Assembly (NCBI GenBank): GCA_016869765.1
Contig: VGES01000026.1
Span: 1 to 47,898, forward strand
Source: Alphaproteobacteria bacterium
GTDB taxonomy: Bacteria > Pseudomonadota > Alphaproteobacteria > SHVP01
Reading direction: 5' to 3'
Length of the DNA: 47,898 nucleotides
In this document: in pieces, positions 19,495 through 33,140 of the stretch
Position numbering within the stretch: the first letter of the stretch is position 1
How the letters are laid out: each line of letters starts with the position of its first letter
Translations under genes and position numbers: made by a program
The notes under the pieces: generated by a model
What the model was told of the DNA's origin: nothing
Databases searched by the model: none
What the model saw: the letters and a program-made list of their open reading frames with translations, nothing else

Positions 19495-21571
19495 GGGTGC
19501 CCGTCACCGCCCCACGCCGGGCCTGTTGGTTGGCCGAACTGCACGCCGCCATCGTGGGCGAGGCCCGCGAGATCGGATCGGTGAGGAAGAAATCGCGAAT
19601 CGCCACGCCGAACGGCGCGGCGTCAAGCGCGCCCGTCTGGCCGAACGGCTGCCAGGGTGCCGCCACGACCCGGCCGATTTCGGCCATCGCGGGCACGTCC
19701 TTGACCAGTTGACGGCGGAGCTCGGCGAGCGAGTCGTAGGGCAACGTGCGCCCCGCGCTTTCGGACAACGCGCGCAGAATGGCCCAGTCCTCCCGCGCCT
19801 GACCCGGCGGGAACGCCGCGCGGAAGGCGCGTTGCACGCGGCCCTCGGTGTTGACGAAGGTGGCGTCCTTCTCGGGATAGGCGGCGCCCGGCAAAACGAT
19901 GTCGGCGCGATGGGCCCCGGCGTCCCCGTGATGGCCGATGTAGACGACGAAGGCACGACCGAGGTGGCGCGTGTCGATTTCGTCGGCGCCCAGCAGCACG
20001 ATCACGTCGAGTTCGCCCCGCTCCGCCCCGTCGAGCATCCCGAGTACGTCCCGGCCGCCGGCCCCAGGCACGAAGCCGAGGTCGAGGCCACCCACGCGCG
20101 CCGCCGCCGTGTGCAGGACGTTGAAACCGTTCCAGCCGTCTTTGACCATGGTGTAACGCTCGGCCACCGCCCGGGCGAGCGCGAGGACGGCGGCACCGTC
20201 ACGGCGCGCCAGGGCCGCTTGTCCGAGAATCAGCATCGGCCGCTGGGCGGCGCCCAGCGTCTTGCTGAAGGGATGGCGAGCCTCGAGCACGTCTTGCAGC
20301 GCCGTCGGCCCGGCGCCGAGGTATTCATGGGCGTAGGTCAGGCCGTCGGGACGTTCGATCGGAGCGCCGATCAATCCGACGGAAAAACCGCCGCGCAGCG
20401 AGCGTTTGCGCAGGCGCGCGTTGATGATCGGTGCTTCCCAGCGCGGGTTGGACCCGATCAAAAGGCACGCATCCGCCGACTCGATGCCGGCGATCGTCGT
20501 GTTGAACAGGTAGCCCGCTCGACTGCGCGCATCGAGTTTGGCGCCGTCCTGGCGACAATCGAGGTGCGGCGAGCCGAGCGCCGTCATCAGCCCCTTGAGG
20601 GCATACATCGACTCGACGTCGGCCAAGTCCCCGGCGATCGCCGCGATGCGCGTGCCATTCGCCGCTTTGAGACGGGCGGCCACGGCCGCCAACGCCTCGC
20701 CCCAGGTCGTGGGTTGCAGCTTGCCGTCGCGACGAACGTAGGGCGTGTCGAGGCGTTGGCGCGACAGGCCGTCCACGGCAAAGCGGGTCTTGTCGGAGAT
20801 CCACTCTTCGTTGACGTCTTCGTTGAGCCGCGGCAGCACGCGCATGACCTGACGACCGCGCGCGTCGATCCGGATGTTGCTGCCGACGGCATCGAGCACG
20901 TCGATCGATTCGGTCTTGCGCAGTTCCCACGAGCGCGCGGTAAACGCGTAGGGCTTCGAGGTCAGGGCGCCGACCGGGCAGAGATCGATGATGTTGCCCG
21001 AAAGCTCCGAGGTGAGAAGACGTTCGACGTAGGTGCCGACCTCCATCTCCTCGCCGCGTCCGGTGGCTCCCAGCTCGGGCACGCCGGCCACTTCGGTCGC
21101 GAAACGGATGCAGCGCGTGCAATGGATGCAACGCGTCATCTCGGTCTTCACCAGGGGGCCAAAGTCCTTCTCGGGCACGGCGCGTTTGTTCTCGGCGAAA
21201 CGGTTGCCGGAGCGGCCGTAGGCCATCGCCTGATCCTGCAGGTCGCATTCCCCGCCCTGATCGCAAATCGGGCAATCGAGCGGGTGATTGATCAGCAGAA
21301 ACTCCATCACCCCTTCTCGCGCCTTCTTCACTTTGGCGGTGTTGGTGTGGATGACCATGCCCTCGGCGACGGGCATGGCGCAGGAGGCGATCGGCTTGGG
21401 CGACTTCTCCATCTCGACCAGGCACATGCGGCAGTTGCCGGCGATCGACAGGCGGTCGTGGTAGCAGAAGCGCGGAATTTCGGCGCCAACCTGCTCGCAG
21501 GCCTGCAGCACGGTCAAACCCCGGTCGACCGAGATCTTGACGCCATCGATGGTGAGATTGACGTTGGCCAT
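19487..21571 (-). CDS. nuoG: NADH-quinone oxidoreductase subunit G
   Basis: Large iron-sulphur subunit of the NADH module, 694 residues. The N-terminal [2Fe-2S] site has C36, C47, C50 and C64. The His-ligated [4Fe-4S] site is H96, C100, C103, C109, and the next cluster uses C148, C151, C154 and a cysteine in the [12 protein letters not shown] segment. The remainder is the molybdopterin-oxidoreductase-like domain that has lost its cofactor. The extra N7 cluster cysteines known in Escherichia coli are not obvious, which fits the alphaproteobacterial and mitochondrial form. ATG 21571 was chosen because the ferredoxin domain begins at once. The frame further upstream overlaps nuoF. Confidence 0.96.
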   Translation of the reverse strand: MANVNLTIDGVKISVDRGLTVLQACEQVGAEIPRFCYHDRLSIAGNCRMCLVEMEKSPKPIASCAMPVAEGMVIHTNTAKVKKAREGVMEFLLINHPLDCPICDQGGECDLQDQAMAYGRSGNRFAENKRAVPEKDFGPLVKTEMTRCIHCTRCIRFATEVAGVPELGATGRGEEMEVGTYVERLLTSELSGNIIDLCPVGALTSKPYAFTARSWELRKTESIDVLDAVGSNIRIDARGRQVMRVLPRLNEDVNEEWISDKTRFAVDGLSRQRLDTPYVRRDGKLQPTTWGEALAAVAARLKAANGTRIAAIAGDLADVESMYALKGLMTALGSPHLDCRQDGAKLDARSRAGYLFNTTIAGIESADACLLIGSNPRWEAPIINARLRKRSLRGGFSVGLIGAPIERPDGLTYAHEYLGAGPTALQDVLEARHPFSKTLGAAQRPMLILGQAALARRDGAAVLALARAVAERYTMVKDGWNGFNVLHTAAARVGGLDLGFVPGAGGRDVLGMLDGAERGELDVIVLLGADEIDTRHLGRAFVVYIGHHGDAGAHRADIVLPGAAYPEKDATFVNTEGRVQRAFRAAFPPGQAREDWAILRALSESAGRTLPYDSLAELRRQLVKDVPAMAEIGRVVAAPWQPFGQTGALDAAPFGVAIRDFFLTDPISRASPTMAACSSANQQARRGAVTGTHG

Positions 21572-21573
21572 GT

Positions 21574-22863
21574 TCAGGCTGCCCGGCTGACGGCGGACTT
21601 CTTGCGCTCGACGATGCGGTGCTCGACCTCGGCCCGGAAATGCCGCATCAGGCCTTGGATCGGCCAGGCGGCCGCATCGCCCAGGGCGCAGATCGTGTGA
21701 CCTTCGACTTGGCTGGCCACGTCGAGCAAGAGGTCGATCTCCTCGACCTCGGCCTCGCCCTTCACCAGGCGGTCCATGACGCGCCACATCCAGCCGGTGC
21801 CTTCGCGGCACGGCGTGCACTGACCGCAGCTCTCGTGCATGTAGAACTTGGAGAGCCGCGCGATCGCCCGCACGACATCGGTCGACTTGTCCATGACGAT
21901 CACGGCGGCGGTGCCGAGACCGGATTTGACAGCGACCAGCGAATCGAAATCCATGAGGACCGTATCGCAGATCGACTTGGGCAACAGCGGCACCGAGGAA
22001 CCGCCGGGGATCACCGCCAGCAGGTTGTCCCATCCTCCGCGCACGCCGCCGGCATGGCGCTCGATCAACTCGCGCAGCGGAATGCCCATTTCCTCTTCGA
22101 CGTTGCACGGCTTGTTGACGTGACCGGAGATGCAGAACACCTTCGTGCCCGTGTTCTTCGGACGACCGATGCCGGCGAACCACGCCGCGCCACGGCGTAG
22201 GATGGCCGGCGCGACCGCGATGCTCTCGACATTGTTGACGGTCGTCGGGCAACCCCACACGCCCATGTTGGCCGGAAACGGGGGTTTCAGGCGCGGCTGG
22301 CCCTTCTTGCCCTCGAGGCTTTCGATCAGCGCCATCTCCTCGCCGCAGATGTAGGCGCCGGCGCCGCGGTGGACGTAGATGTCATAGCTCCAGCCCGAGC
22401 CGCAGGCGTTCTTACCGAGCAGGCCCGCGGCCGTCGCTTCATCGATCGCCGCCTGCAGACGATCGGCTTCTTCACCGAACTCGCCGCGGATGTAGATGTA
22501 GCAGGCGTGTGCCCCCATCGCGAACCCGGCGACCAAGCAGCCCTCGAGCAGCTTGTGCGGGTCGTGGCGCAGGATGTCGCGGTCCTTGCACGTCCCGGGT
22601 TCACCTTCATCGGCATTGACCACGAGATAGTGCGGCCGTCCATCGGATTGCTTGGGCATGAACGACCACTTCAAGCCGGTCGGGAACCCCGCCCCACCCC
22701 GACCACGCAGGCCGGAATCCTTCATGATCTGGATGATCGGATCGCGGCCGAGATCGAGCAGCGCCTTGGTGTTGTCCCAGTCCCCGCGCCGGCGCGCGCC
22801 GGCCAGCCGCCAGTCCTCGAACCCGTAGAGATTGGTGAAGATGCGATCGGCGTCGCGCAACAT
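21574..22863 (-). CDS. nuoF: NADH-quinone oxidoreductase subunit F
   Basis: NADH- and FMN-binding subunit of complex I, 429 residues. The [10 protein letters not shown] loop (54-63) and the later [15 protein letters not shown] segment bind FMN and NADH. A soxL-like SLBB domain follows, and the C-terminal domain holds the N3 cluster ligands C346, C349, C352 and C392. It forms the electron entry module with NuoE and NuoG, whose genes flank it at 4 and 2 bases. Confidence 0.97.
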   Translation of the reverse strand: MLRDADRIFTNLYGFEDWRLAGARRRGDWDNTKALLDLGRDPIIQIMKDSGLRGRGGAGFPTGLKWSFMPKQSDGRPHYLVVNADEGEPGTCKDRDILRHDPHKLLEGCLVAGFAMGAHACYIYIRGEFGEEADRLQAAIDEATAAGLLGKNACGSGWSYDIYVHRGAGAYICGEEMALIESLEGKKGQPRLKPPFPANMGVWGCPTTVNNVESIAVAPAILRRGAAWFAGIGRPKNTGTKVFCISGHVNKPCNVEEEMGIPLRELIERHAGGVRGGWDNLLAVIPGGSSVPLLPKSICDTVLMDFDSLVAVKSGLGTAAVIVMDKSTDVVRAIARLSKFYMHESCGQCTPCREGTGWMWRVMDRLVKGEAEVEEIDLLLDVASQVEGHTICALGDAAAWPIQGLMRHFRAEVEHRIVERKKSAVSRAA

Positions 22864-22867
22864 GCGG

Positions 22868-23482
22868 TTACTTTCTTCCTTCGCTCAGCGTGGACGTGGT
22901 GCCGACCGGTTCGGAGGCATGGCGGCCGGCCTGAGGGCCCGCCTTCGGCGTTTCGCCGCGCGCCAACGCCTCGAGAATTTGCCGCGCGCGATCGGCCGTC
23001 AGGTCCTCGTAAAAGCGATCCCCGATCCAGACGACGGGGGCGTTGACGCAGGCATTGAGGCACTCGACCTCCTGCAGCGTGAACTTGCCGTCCCTAGTGG
23101 TCTCGCCGATCTCGACCGCGAGGGCCTTCTCACAGGCGGCGACGATCTCGTCCGAACCGCGCAGCCAGCAGGGCGTCGTCGTGCATACCCGCACGTGGTG
23201 ACGACCGACGGGCGCCAGGTTGTACATGGTGTAGAAGGTCGCGACCTCGTAGGCGCGCATGCGCGGCACGCCCAACAGGTCCGCGACATGGTCCATCGCG
23301 GCGCGCGGCAACCAGTTGTCGTGCTGACGCTGGGCGAGGTCGAGCAGCGGCATCATGGCGCTCGCCTGGCGACCCTTGGGGTAGCGCGCGATGATCGCCT
23401 CCACCGCGGCGCGGTTCTCCGCCGCGAAAGCGAACGTCGCCGGTTGTCGTTCGGGGGGCGCAGGATGACGGGCGGCGCTCAT
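22868..23482 (-). CDS. nuoE: NADH-quinone oxidoreductase subunit E
   Basis: [2Fe-2S] (N1a) thioredoxin-like subunit of the NADH module, 204 residues. Cluster ligands are C100 and C105 ([10 protein letters not shown]) and C141 and C145 ([10 protein letters not shown]). The C-terminal 35 residues are a low-complexity hydrophilic tail ([17 protein letters not shown]) of the type often found in alphaproteobacterial NuoE. The ATG at 23482 overlaps the nuoD stop in an ATGA. The longer open frame upstream lies inside nuoD and is rejected. Confidence 0.96.
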   Translation of the reverse strand: MSAARHPAPPERQPATFAFAAENRAAVEAIIARYPKGRQASAMMPLLDLAQRQHDNWLPRAAMDHVADLLGVPRMRAYEVATFYTMYNLAPVGRHHVRVCTTTPCWLRGSDEIVAACEKALAVEIGETTRDGKFTLQEVECLNACVNAPVVWIGDRFYEDLTADRARQILEALARGETPKAGPQAGRHASEPVGTTSTLSEGRK

Positions 23483-24657
23483 CGGTCGATCTCGCCGAAC
23501 ACGATGTCCTGGCTGCCGATGATCGCGACGGCATCGGCCAGCATGTGGCCGCGCGACATGTAGTCGAGGCCCTGCAGGTGGGCGAACCCGGGCGCGCGAA
23601 TCTTGCAGCGATAGGGTTTGTTGGTTCCATCCGACACGAGAAAGACGCCGAACTCGCCCTTCGGTGCTTCCACCGCCGTGTAGGTCTCGCCTGCGGGAAT
23701 GTGGAAGCCCTCGGTGTAGAGTTTGAAGTGGTGGATCAACGCCTCCATCGAGCGCTTCATTTCGCCGCGCGAGGGCGGCACCACCTTGCTGTCCACCGCC
23801 GAGCAAGGTCCCGACGGCAACTCGGCGAGACACTGACGAATGATGCGGATGCTCTGACGCATCTCCTCGACCCGGCAGAGATAGCGGTCGTAACAGTCGC
23901 CGTTCTTGCCGACCGGGACGTCGAAATCCATCTCGGCGTAGACCTCGTAGGGCTGCGCCTTGCGCAGATCCCAGGGGACCCGCGAGCCGCGCAACATGAC
24001 GCCGGTGAAGCCCCAATCGATCGCGTCCTCGGCCGAGATGATTCCGATGTCGACGTTGCGCTGCTTGAATATCCGGTTCTCGGTCAGCACGCTTTCGATA
24101 TCGTCGATGACCTTACCGAAATGATCGCAGAACTCGGCGATGTCGTCGGTCAATCCCGCGGGCAGGTCCTGGTGCACGCCGCCGACGCGGAAGTAGCACG
24201 CATGCATCCGTGCGCCCGATACGCGCTCGTAGAACGCCATCAGCTTTTCGCGTTCCTCGAAGGCCCACAGCGCCGGGGTCATCGCGCCCACGTCCATCGC
24301 CTGAGTCGTGATGTTGAGCAGGTGATTGAGGATGCGGGTGATCTCGCTGAACAGCACACGGATGTAGCGGCCCCGCGGCGGCACCTCGAGGGCGAGCAGC
24401 TTCTCGGCGGCGAGCACGAAGGCGTGCTCCTGGCACATCATCGAGACGTAATCGAGCCGATCGAAATACGGGATCGCCTGGAGGTAGGTCTTGTGCTCGA
24501 TCAATTTCTCGGTGCCGCGATGCAGGAGACCAATGTGGGGGTCGGCACGGCGCACGATTTCGCCGTCCATCTCGAGCACGAGACGCAGCACGCCGTGGGC
24601 CGCGGGATGTTGCGGCCCGAAATTGAACGTGTAGCTGGAGATCAGAGGATCGGCCAT
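23479..24657 (-). CDS. nuoD: NADH-quinone oxidoreductase subunit D
   Basis: 49-kDa-type subunit that forms the quinone-binding site together with NuoB. The 392-residue protein begins with [23 protein letters not shown], contains the [14 protein letters not shown] segment and the quinone-site region [17 protein letters not shown], and ends with VFGEIDR as expected for the family. It evolved from the large subunit of NiFe hydrogenases. It lies 4 bases after nuoC. Confidence 0.97.
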   Translation of the reverse strand: MADPLISSYTFNFGPQHPAAHGVLRLVLEMDGEIVRRADPHIGLLHRGTEKLIEHKTYLQAIPYFDRLDYVSMMCQEHAFVLAAEKLLALEVPPRGRYIRVLFSEITRILNHLLNITTQAMDVGAMTPALWAFEEREKLMAFYERVSGARMHACYFRVGGVHQDLPAGLTDDIAEFCDHFGKVIDDIESVLTENRIFKQRNVDIGIISAEDAIDWGFTGVMLRGSRVPWDLRKAQPYEVYAEMDFDVPVGKNGDCYDRYLCRVEEMRQSIRIIRQCLAELPSGPCSAVDSKVVPPSRGEMKRSMEALIHHFKLYTEGFHIPAGETYTAVEAPKGEFGVFLVSDGTNKPYRCKIRAPGFAHLQGLDYMSRGHMLADAVAIIGSQDIVFGEIDR

Positions 24658-24661
24658 CGGG

Positions 24662-25276
24662 TCACCTCTTGTCCGGCGTCGCGGCCTTCTCGTCGCCCGG
24701 CAGCACGTAGCTGGCGCCCTCCCAAGGACTCATGAAGTCGAAGCGACGAAACTCCTGGGTGAGTTTGACCGGCTCGTAGACCACGCGCTTCTCGTCGTCC
24801 GAATAGCGAACCTCGACGAAACCGGTGAGCGGGAAATCCTTGCGCAGCGGGTGTCCCTCGAAGCCGTAGTCGGTCAGCAGGCGCCGGAGATCCGGGTGAC
24901 CGGAGAACAGGATGCCGTACATGTCCCAGGCCTCGCGCTCGAACCAGCCGGCGCTCGAGAACAGCCCGGCCGCGCTCGGGACCGGCGTGTCTTCGTCGAC
25001 GGCCACCTTCACCCGAACACGTTGGTTGAGGGTGAGCGACAGCAGGTTGTAGACGACGTCGAAGCGTTTGGGGCGATTGGGATAATCGGCGCCACACACG
25101 TCGACCAGCATCTTGAACTGGCAACTCGCGTCATCGCGGAGGAAGGCCAGGACCTTGGGCAGGCCCGTGAGCGTCGCGTTGACGCACAACTCGCCATGAG
25201 CAACGGCGACGGCCGCGACCTCCTGCGGCAGCGCATTGCGGATGTGCTCGCCGAGCTCCTTAAGCGCACTATCCAT
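24662..25276 (-). CDS. nuoC: NADH-quinone oxidoreductase subunit C
   Basis: 30-kDa-type subunit of the peripheral arm, 204 residues, without cofactor. Family features are the [10 protein letters not shown] segment, the [20 protein letters not shown] motif and [19 protein letters not shown]. NuoC and NuoD are separate genes, as in most alphaproteobacteria, and not fused as in Escherichia coli. It starts 27 bases after nuoB. Confidence 0.97.
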   Translation of the reverse strand: MDSALKELGEHIRNALPQEVAAVAVAHGELCVNATLTGLPKVLAFLRDDASCQFKMLVDVCGADYPNRPKRFDVVYNLLSLTLNQRVRVKVAVDEDTPVPSAAGLFSSAGWFEREAWDMYGILFSGHPDLRRLLTDYGFEGHPLRKDFPLTGFVEVRYSDDEKRVVYEPVKLTQEFRRFDFMSPWEGASYVLPGDEKAATPDKR

Positions 25277-25303
25277 CGACTTGAAACCGACCGTCTTTGA
25301 CTG

Positions 25304-25840
25304 TTAACGCGCGATCGTGCCGACCCGGCGAATCTTCTTCTGCAACTGCAGCACGCCGTAGACCAAGGCCTCCGCCGTCGGCGGGCAGCCCGGAACGTAG
25401 ATGTCGACCGGAACAATCCGGTCACAGCCGCGCACGACGGAATAGGAATAGTGGTAATAGCCGCCGCCGTTGGCGCAACTGCCCATCGAGATCACGTAGC
25501 GCGGCTCGGCCATCTGGTCATAGACCTTGCGCATGGCCGGCGCCATCTTGTTGGTCAGCGTCCCGGCGACGATCATCACATCGGACTGCCGCGGACTCGC
25601 CCGCGGTATCAAACCGAAACGTTCGAGGTCGTAGCGCGGCATCGAGGCGTGGATCATCTCGACCGCGCAGCAGGCGAGCCCGAAGGTCATCCACCACAAT
25701 GAGCCGGTGCGGGCCCAGTTCACCACCGTGTCGAGTTGCGTGACGAGATAACCCTTGTCCGAGAGCTCGCTCTGGACGCCGCGGAAGAACGGATCCGCCG
25801 GAGCGCTCGTCGCGGTCGCAGGCTGCGGGGCTACTCCCAT
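25304..25840 (-). CDS. nuoB: NADH-quinone oxidoreductase subunit B
   Basis: Carries the terminal cluster N2, which donates electrons to quinone. The 178-residue protein has the four N2 cysteines: the adjacent pair C57-C58, C122 in GSCANGGG and C152 in VPGCPPT. An extra C139 in VVRGCDR is frequent in alphaproteobacterial and mitochondrial homologues. I start at ATG 25840, which overlaps the nuoA stop region by 10 bases. The longer frame upstream is a nuoA shadow. The first 20 residues are a variable, alanine- and proline-rich tail. Confidence 0.96.
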   Translation of the reverse strand: MGVAPQPATATSAPADPFFRGVQSELSDKGYLVTQLDTVVNWARTGSLWWMTFGLACCAVEMIHASMPRYDLERFGLIPRASPRQSDVMIVAGTLTNKMAPAMRKVYDQMAEPRYVISMGSCANGGGYYHYSYSVVRGCDRIVPVDIYVPGCPPTAEALVYGVLQLQKKIRRVGTIAR

Positions 25841-26196
25841 TCCAGGGCCCCCTTCTTCCACTCGTAGACGAAACCGACCGTCAGGATCAGCAGGAACACG
25901 AACATCGACCAGAACCCGAACGCGCCGAGATCCCCGAGCGTGATCGCCCACGGGAACAGAAAGGCCACCTCGAGGTCGAAAATGATGAACAGTAGCGCGA
26001 CAAGGTAAAAGCGCACGTCGAACTGGCTGCGGGCGTCGGCAAAGGGCGTGAAGCCGCACTCATAGCCCACGAGCTTCGCGGTATCGGGTTTCTGCTCGGC
26101 GGCGAAATACGAGGCGGCCATGAATACGACGCTCATACCGACCACCAACGCCAGGAAGATCAGGATCGGCAAGTAGGACAACAGCAGTTCTTGCAT
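25831..26196 (-). CDS. nuoA: NADH-quinone oxidoreductase subunit A
   Basis: First gene of the complex I operon, 121 residues, three transmembrane helices. The loop after helix 1 has the family motif [12 protein letters not shown] with the conserved cysteine, followed by [31 protein letters not shown], where the acidic residues face the quinone chamber. The operon leader lies between this start and tRNA-Asp. Confidence 0.97.
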   Translation of the reverse strand: MQELLLSYLPILIFLALVVGMSVVFMAASYFAAEQKPDTAKLVGYECGFTPFADARSQFDVRFYLVALLFIIFDLEVAFLFPWAITLGDLGAFGFWSMFVFLLILTVGFVYEWKKGALEWE

Positions 26197-26319
26197 CGGC
26201 GTCCCGTCACGATTCCCCTACCGCCGACGCAGCCGTGCCGACGAATCGGCCGATCCCTGGGTTTTCCTGGCGGCATCGCACCCGCAAGACCACCCGGGAA
26301 ACCGGCATGTTGCGGCGCA

Positions 26320-26348
26320 TTCTTACTACGCCATGCCCGGTGAAACAA
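26320..26348 (-). promoter_or_regulatory. Candidate sigma-70-type promoter for the nuo operon
   Basis: On the minus strand TTGTTT (26348-26343) is separated by 17 bases from TAAGAA (26325-26320), roughly 125 bases before nuoA and downstream of tRNA-Asp. The -35 is a fair match but the -10 is weak. This is a pattern match by eye in the 200-base leader. Other positions are possible, and read-through from tRNA-Asp is also possible. Confidence 0.25.
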
Positions 26349-26400
26349 CCGTACGGCCGCATCGGAAAAAGGTATCAAAAGCAGGGGCGAAGGGAGGAAA

Positions 26401-26477
<77 letters not shown>

Positions 26478-26517
26478 GCAATCGGGCGGTTCCGTTTACT
26501 TTACCCCAGATAGGGGG

Positions 26518-26961
26518 TCAAGCGTGCCGCGGCCGGCGCCACCAGATCGTGCTGCGCTGGACGCCACGTTTGGTCGTTTGTGGCGGCGTCGTGAGGACGA
26601 GTTGCCCGTCCTCGAAGCGCGCCAGCCGACGCTGCTCGTCCCCCACCCAATTGGGGTACATGCTCGCCTCGACGGTGTGGATGATGGTGTCCCCGCCTGC
26701 GATCCGGTAACGCCCCGCGTAGGCATAGAAGCTGTTCCAGGCGGCGATCTTTTCCTCGGCGCTCGCGGTCAGCGCCTCGCCGGTGGTGAACCGCGGGCGG
26801 CCCCGCCGCATCAAGAACGCGGCCATATGGCCATCGGCGGTATAGAGCAGCTGGCCTTGCGCATCCTCCCCCATCGGAAAGATCACGCGTCCATCGTCGT
26901 AGCGCGTCTCCCATCGCACCATTTCCCAAGTCCCGATCAGCGACTGTCCGTCGATCGTCAC
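26518..26961 (-). CDS. Lipocalin-like domain protein
   Basis: A 147-residue protein starting SLIGTWEMVRWETRYDDGRV after a short lead. This resembles the small bacterial lipocalin-like family (Pfam Lipocalin_5 type), which opens with a G-T-W-x-L motif and continues with a G-x-L-x-Y-T-x-D-G-x-M-x-A pattern, here GQLLYTADGHMAAF. There is no signal peptide, so it should be cytoplasmic. The ligand is unknown. I prefer GTG 26961, one base after the stop of the upstream membrane protein. A second GTG at 26988 would add nine residues and overlap that gene, and neither has a strong ribosome site. The pair sits between tRNA-Val and tRNA-Asp. Confidence 0.72.
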   Translation of the reverse strand: MTIDGQSLIGTWEMVRWETRYDDGRVIFPMGEDAQGQLLYTADGHMAAFLMRRGRPRFTTGEALTASAEEKIAAWNSFYAYAGRYRIAGGDTIIHTVEASMYPNWVGDEQRRLARFEDGQLVLTTPPQTTKRGVQRSTIWWRRPRHA

Positions 26962-26962
26962 G

Positions 26963-27772
26963 TCACACCATCGCCACGGTTCGTCCACCCGACGTGCAGA
27001 GGCGGAACACGATCGCGAGGGCGCTGAGCAGGCAGGCCAAGGACGTGATGGCCACGCCTTCGACCACCAGCATTGTCAACCAGCGCACGATGATCGATCC
27101 GGTGTCCTGCACGATGGCACTCGCCACGAACCTTACCGCCATCGAGGGCAGCAGTACGGCGATCGACGTGCCCACGATGACGCCGAACACAAGGTGCCCG
27201 CGGCGTTTGGTTGCTTGCCAGCTCTGGGACAGGTTGAGGGGCCGATCCACAGCAATGGCGGGGAAGACGAGCGAAAGTCGTCCGTAGAGCCACACGAGTC
27301 CCACCGCGAAAATCGCGGCCAGCAACGGGCCGGCGGCGGCCAGCGGGGCGCCGATGATCAGGAGCAGCATCGAGGCCGATAGGAGAAACCCGATCCAATG
27401 CAACAGGAATCGCGTATGGCGTGGCCGCCAGCGCAACGTCTCGCCGATGGTCGGCGTCTCCAATGGCGTGAGAATGCGTCGCAGCCACGCCACACTGAAC
27501 GTGACGAGGAAGTAGGCCGAGGCGGCGATCAGCGCGAGCAAGACCAGAAGGAATAGTCCGATGTTGTCGGGCGGCTCCACACCGGGCGCGGGTGCCAAAT
27601 CGGCGATGCGGATGCCGAGCGCATCGTTCACGGTCAGGGCGGCGGCCTGGAGAAGGCTCATCGCGACGACGTTGGGCAACGCCAGCCAGAACAGATCGTC
27701 GCGTTGTTGCCCGCACGTTCGAAGGGCGTCGATCACGATCGACACGATCGATGTCCCGGCCGGTGCACTCAT
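26963..27772 (-). CDS. Multi-pass membrane protein of unknown function
   Basis: A 269-residue inner-membrane protein with about six hydrophobic segments, near residues 28-50, 72-95, 122-140, 143-165, 195-215 and 232-255. Short charged loops contain RRILTPLETPTIGETLRWRPR and SQSWQATKRRGH. The first 20 residues resemble a cytoplasmic helix. I do not recognise a family with confidence. The general pattern of repeated amphipathic loops followed by paired helices resembles uncharacterised membrane domains annotated with DUF numbers. It lies one base upstream of the lipocalin-like gene and the two are probably cotranscribed. ATG at 27772. Confidence 0.75.
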   Translation of the reverse strand: MSAPAGTSIVSIVIDALRTCGQQRDDLFWLALPNVVAMSLLQAAALTVNDALGIRIADLAPAPGVEPPDNIGLFLLVLLALIAASAYFLVTFSVAWLRRILTPLETPTIGETLRWRPRHTRFLLHWIGFLLSASMLLLIIGAPLAAAGPLLAAIFAVGLVWLYGRLSLVFPAIAVDRPLNLSQSWQATKRRGHLVFGVIVGTSIAVLLPSMAVRFVASAIVQDTGSIIVRWLTMLVVEGVAITSLACLLSALAIVFRLCTSGGRTVAMV

Positions 27773-27850
27773 GGAATCACTGACTGTCGCCGACGCCTCG
27801 GTCCATCCACGTCCCCGGCAGGCGCCTCGTCCCGGGTCAATGCTCCGACA

Positions 27851-27926
27851 TGGTGGGCGATGACAGACTCGAACTGCCGACCCCCTCGGTGTAAACGAGG
27901 TGCTCTACCAACTGAGCTAATCGCCC
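27851..27926 (-). tRNA. tRNA-Val (UAC)
   Basis: A 76-base cloverleaf on the minus strand with encoded CCA. The acceptor stem is GGGCGAT with ATCGCCC, the D arm is AGCTCAGTTGGTAGAGC, the anticodon loop GTTTACA reads TAC, and the T arm carries GGCAGTTCGAGTCTGTC. It lies between HU and the membrane protein gene. Confidence 0.97.
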
Positions 27927-27978
27927 CTCGCCCCATCCTATAGTGAGACTCGTCCACGCTGCCAACCGTCAGGCCGAC

Positions 27979-28012
27979 AAACGAAAACGCCGGTTGCGGG
28001 GCAACCGGCGTT
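27979..28012 (-). terminator. Intrinsic terminator after the HU gene
   Basis: A perfect 12-bp inverted repeat (27986-27997 with 28001-28012, GGG loop on the plus strand) is followed on the minus strand by TTCGTTTG. It starts 22 bases after the HU stop. The stem is strong; the U run is interrupted. It also separates HU from tRNA-Val. Confidence 0.8.
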
Positions 28013-28034
28013 CTGTGGAAAACGCAGAAACGGT

Positions 28035-28307
28035 CTAGTTGACCGCGTCTTTGAGCGCCTTGCCGGCCTTGAACTTGGGCTGCATCGACGCCGGGATCTG
28101 GATCTTCTCTCCGGTTCGTGGGTTACGTCCCTCCGACGCCTTGCGCTTGGCGACTTTGAAGGTGCCGAAACCGACCAGGCGAACTTCCTGCCCCTTCTTC
28201 AGGGATGCGGTGATGGCGTCGAACACACACTCGACGGCCTTTGCAGAGTCGCTCTTGGACAGCCGTGCTTTATCCGCAACGTTAGCCACCAGATCGTTCT
28301 TGTTCAC
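28035..28307 (-). CDS. hup: DNA-binding protein HU
   Basis: A 90-residue nucleoid-associated protein of the HU/IHF family that binds DNA without strong sequence preference and bends it. It shows KNDLVANVADKARLSKSDS at the N-terminus, the VRLVGFGTFKVAKRK core and the GRNPRTGEKIQIPAS arm that inserts into the minor groove, with the intercalating proline. The start codon is GTG at 28307, backed by AGAGGGGG 7 bases upstream. It follows lon, as in many proteobacteria, and has its own terminator. Whether it has a separate promoter in the 166-base gap is not evident. Confidence 0.96.
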   Translation of the reverse strand: MNKNDLVANVADKARLSKSDSAKAVECVFDAITASLKKGQEVRLVGFGTFKVAKRKASEGRNPRTGEKIQIPASMQPKFKAGKALKDAVN

Positions 28308-28434
28308 GTGAGGACCCCCTCTTGAGGTTTGACAGCATGCCGGAATGGCACGAGACGGTGTGAAAACGTCGACAACCTACGGCGCGCCGTTCGGAGCCGT
28401 CAAAGAGAAAAACGGAGATATCCCCAGCTTTTCT

Positions 28435-28459
28435 GCGCCCCGCCGTGGGGGCGGGGCGC
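28435..28459 (-). terminator. Strong hairpin downstream of lon
   Basis: A perfect 10-bp GC-only stem (28435-28444 with 28450-28459, five-base loop) begins 15 bases after the lon stop. No U run follows it on the minus strand (AGAAAAGC instead). It may be a factor-assisted terminator or a 3'-end stabiliser for lon mRNA. Confidence 0.5.
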
Positions 28460-28473
28460 ATCTCGACATGCCG

Positions 28474-30897
<2,424 letters not shown>

Positions 30898-30988
30898 GGG
30901 TCCAGACAACGCTGTGTGACGGAATACCGCAACAACCTACCGCGGCACGTTCGTTAATAGGTGGCCCGCCGCGGGCCTCGCTTCAAGC

Positions 30989-31012
30989 CCGTCGATCCCC
31001 CAAGATCGACGG
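30989..31012 (-). terminator. Hairpin directly after clpX
   Basis: A 9-bp inverted repeat (30989-30997 with 31004-31012, six-base loop) abuts the clpX stop codon, and a second shorter GC hairpin lies at 30963-30977. No U run follows. It may act as a weak terminator or attenuate read-through into lon. Confidence 0.4.
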
Positions 31013-31013
31013 C

Positions 31014-32282
<1,269 letters not shown>

Positions 32283-32354
32283 GGATGCACCACCTTCAAC
32301 CGGCTTTGCCGGACATCGTATGCCCAGGATTCGGCCCCGCACAACCTAAATCTT

Positions 32355-32376
32355 GGGACAAACCGAGGTTCGTCCC
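32355..32376 (-). other. Hairpin between clpP and clpX
   Basis: On the minus strand a stem of about 9 bp with one G-U pair and a CTCG loop lies 74 bases after the clpP stop and 72 bases before the clpX start. No U run follows. A processing site or attenuator is possible, and so is chance. Confidence 0.3.
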
Positions 32377-32449
32377 GCAGCATATGGTTAAGCAGCGCTG
32401 AATGACCGAGTGCTAGCACCAGTCATCAGCATCGGCGACAGCAACCGGA

Positions 32450-33067
32450 TCAGGCCGCTTTCACCTTGGTGTCGACCGGCGCCGGCCGCTTGTCGACCAC
32501 CTTGTCGATCAGGCCGAACTCGACGGCTTGATCGCCGGAAAGGAAGCGATCGCGCTCCAGAGCCTCCTCGATCACTGCGATCGATTGGCCCGAATGCCGC
32601 ACGTAGATCTCGTTGAGGCGTCGGCGCGTGTCGAGGATTTCCCGGGCATGGATCTCGATATCCGTGGCCTGTCCCTGAAATCCGCCGAGCGGCTGGTGCA
32701 CCATGATGCGCGCGTTGGGCAGCGCTAAGCGCTTGCCCTTTTTGCCGGCCGACAGCAGCAAAGAGCCCATGCTGGCGGCCTGACCGATGCACAACGTCGA
32801 GATGTCCGGGCGGATGTATTGCATCGTGTCGTAGATCGCGAGACCCGAGGTGACGACGCCGCCCGGCGAATTGATATAGAGCGCGATGTCCTTGTCGGGG
32901 TTCTCGGCTTCGAGGAAAAGGAGCTGGGCGCAAACGACCGTGGCCACGGCGTCGTTGATGGGACCAGCCACGAATACGATGCGCTCCTTGAGGAGCCGCG
33001 AGTAGATGTCGAACACCCGCTCGCCGCGGTTCGTTTGCTCGACGACGTAAGGAATCGAATAGCTCAT
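32450..33067 (-). CDS. clpP: ATP-dependent Clp protease proteolytic subunit
   Basis: Peptidase core of the ClpXP protease, 205 residues. The catalytic triad is S99 (QAASMGSLL), H124 (MVHQPLGG) and D173 (ERDRFLS). These match the Escherichia coli residues after allowing for its propeptide. The N-terminal [28 protein letters not shown] is typical and lacks a long propeptide. The gene stands between tig and clpX, the classical order. The ATG at 33067 is 73 bases after tig. Confidence 0.97.
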   Translation of the reverse strand: MSYSIPYVVEQTNRGERVFDIYSRLLKERIVFVAGPINDAVATVVCAQLLFLEAENPDKDIALYINSPGGVVTSGLAIYDTMQYIRPDISTLCIGQAASMGSLLLSAGKKGKRLALPNARIMVHQPLGGFQGQATDIEIHAREILDTRRRLNEIYVRHSGQSIAVIEEALERDRFLSGDQAVEFGLIDKVVDKRPAPVDTKVKAA

Positions 33068-33140
33068 TGCCTGCCCCTGGTTGTCCGCCCGACGGCGCCC
33101 GTTTGACCAATATGGGGACCGCCCGGCGGCTCTGCCAACC

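Noticed and set aside
19493-21700. A 735-codon plus-strand frame opposite nuoG
   Set aside because: The product shows no fold motif and lies antisense to a complete complex I subunit with all its cysteines.
30957-30987. A heat-shock-like promoter for lon: CTTGAAG and CCTATT on the minus strand
   Set aside because: The two elements are 22 bases apart, longer than the spacing expected for sigma-32 promoters, and the region contains a GC hairpin. Not secure enough to list.
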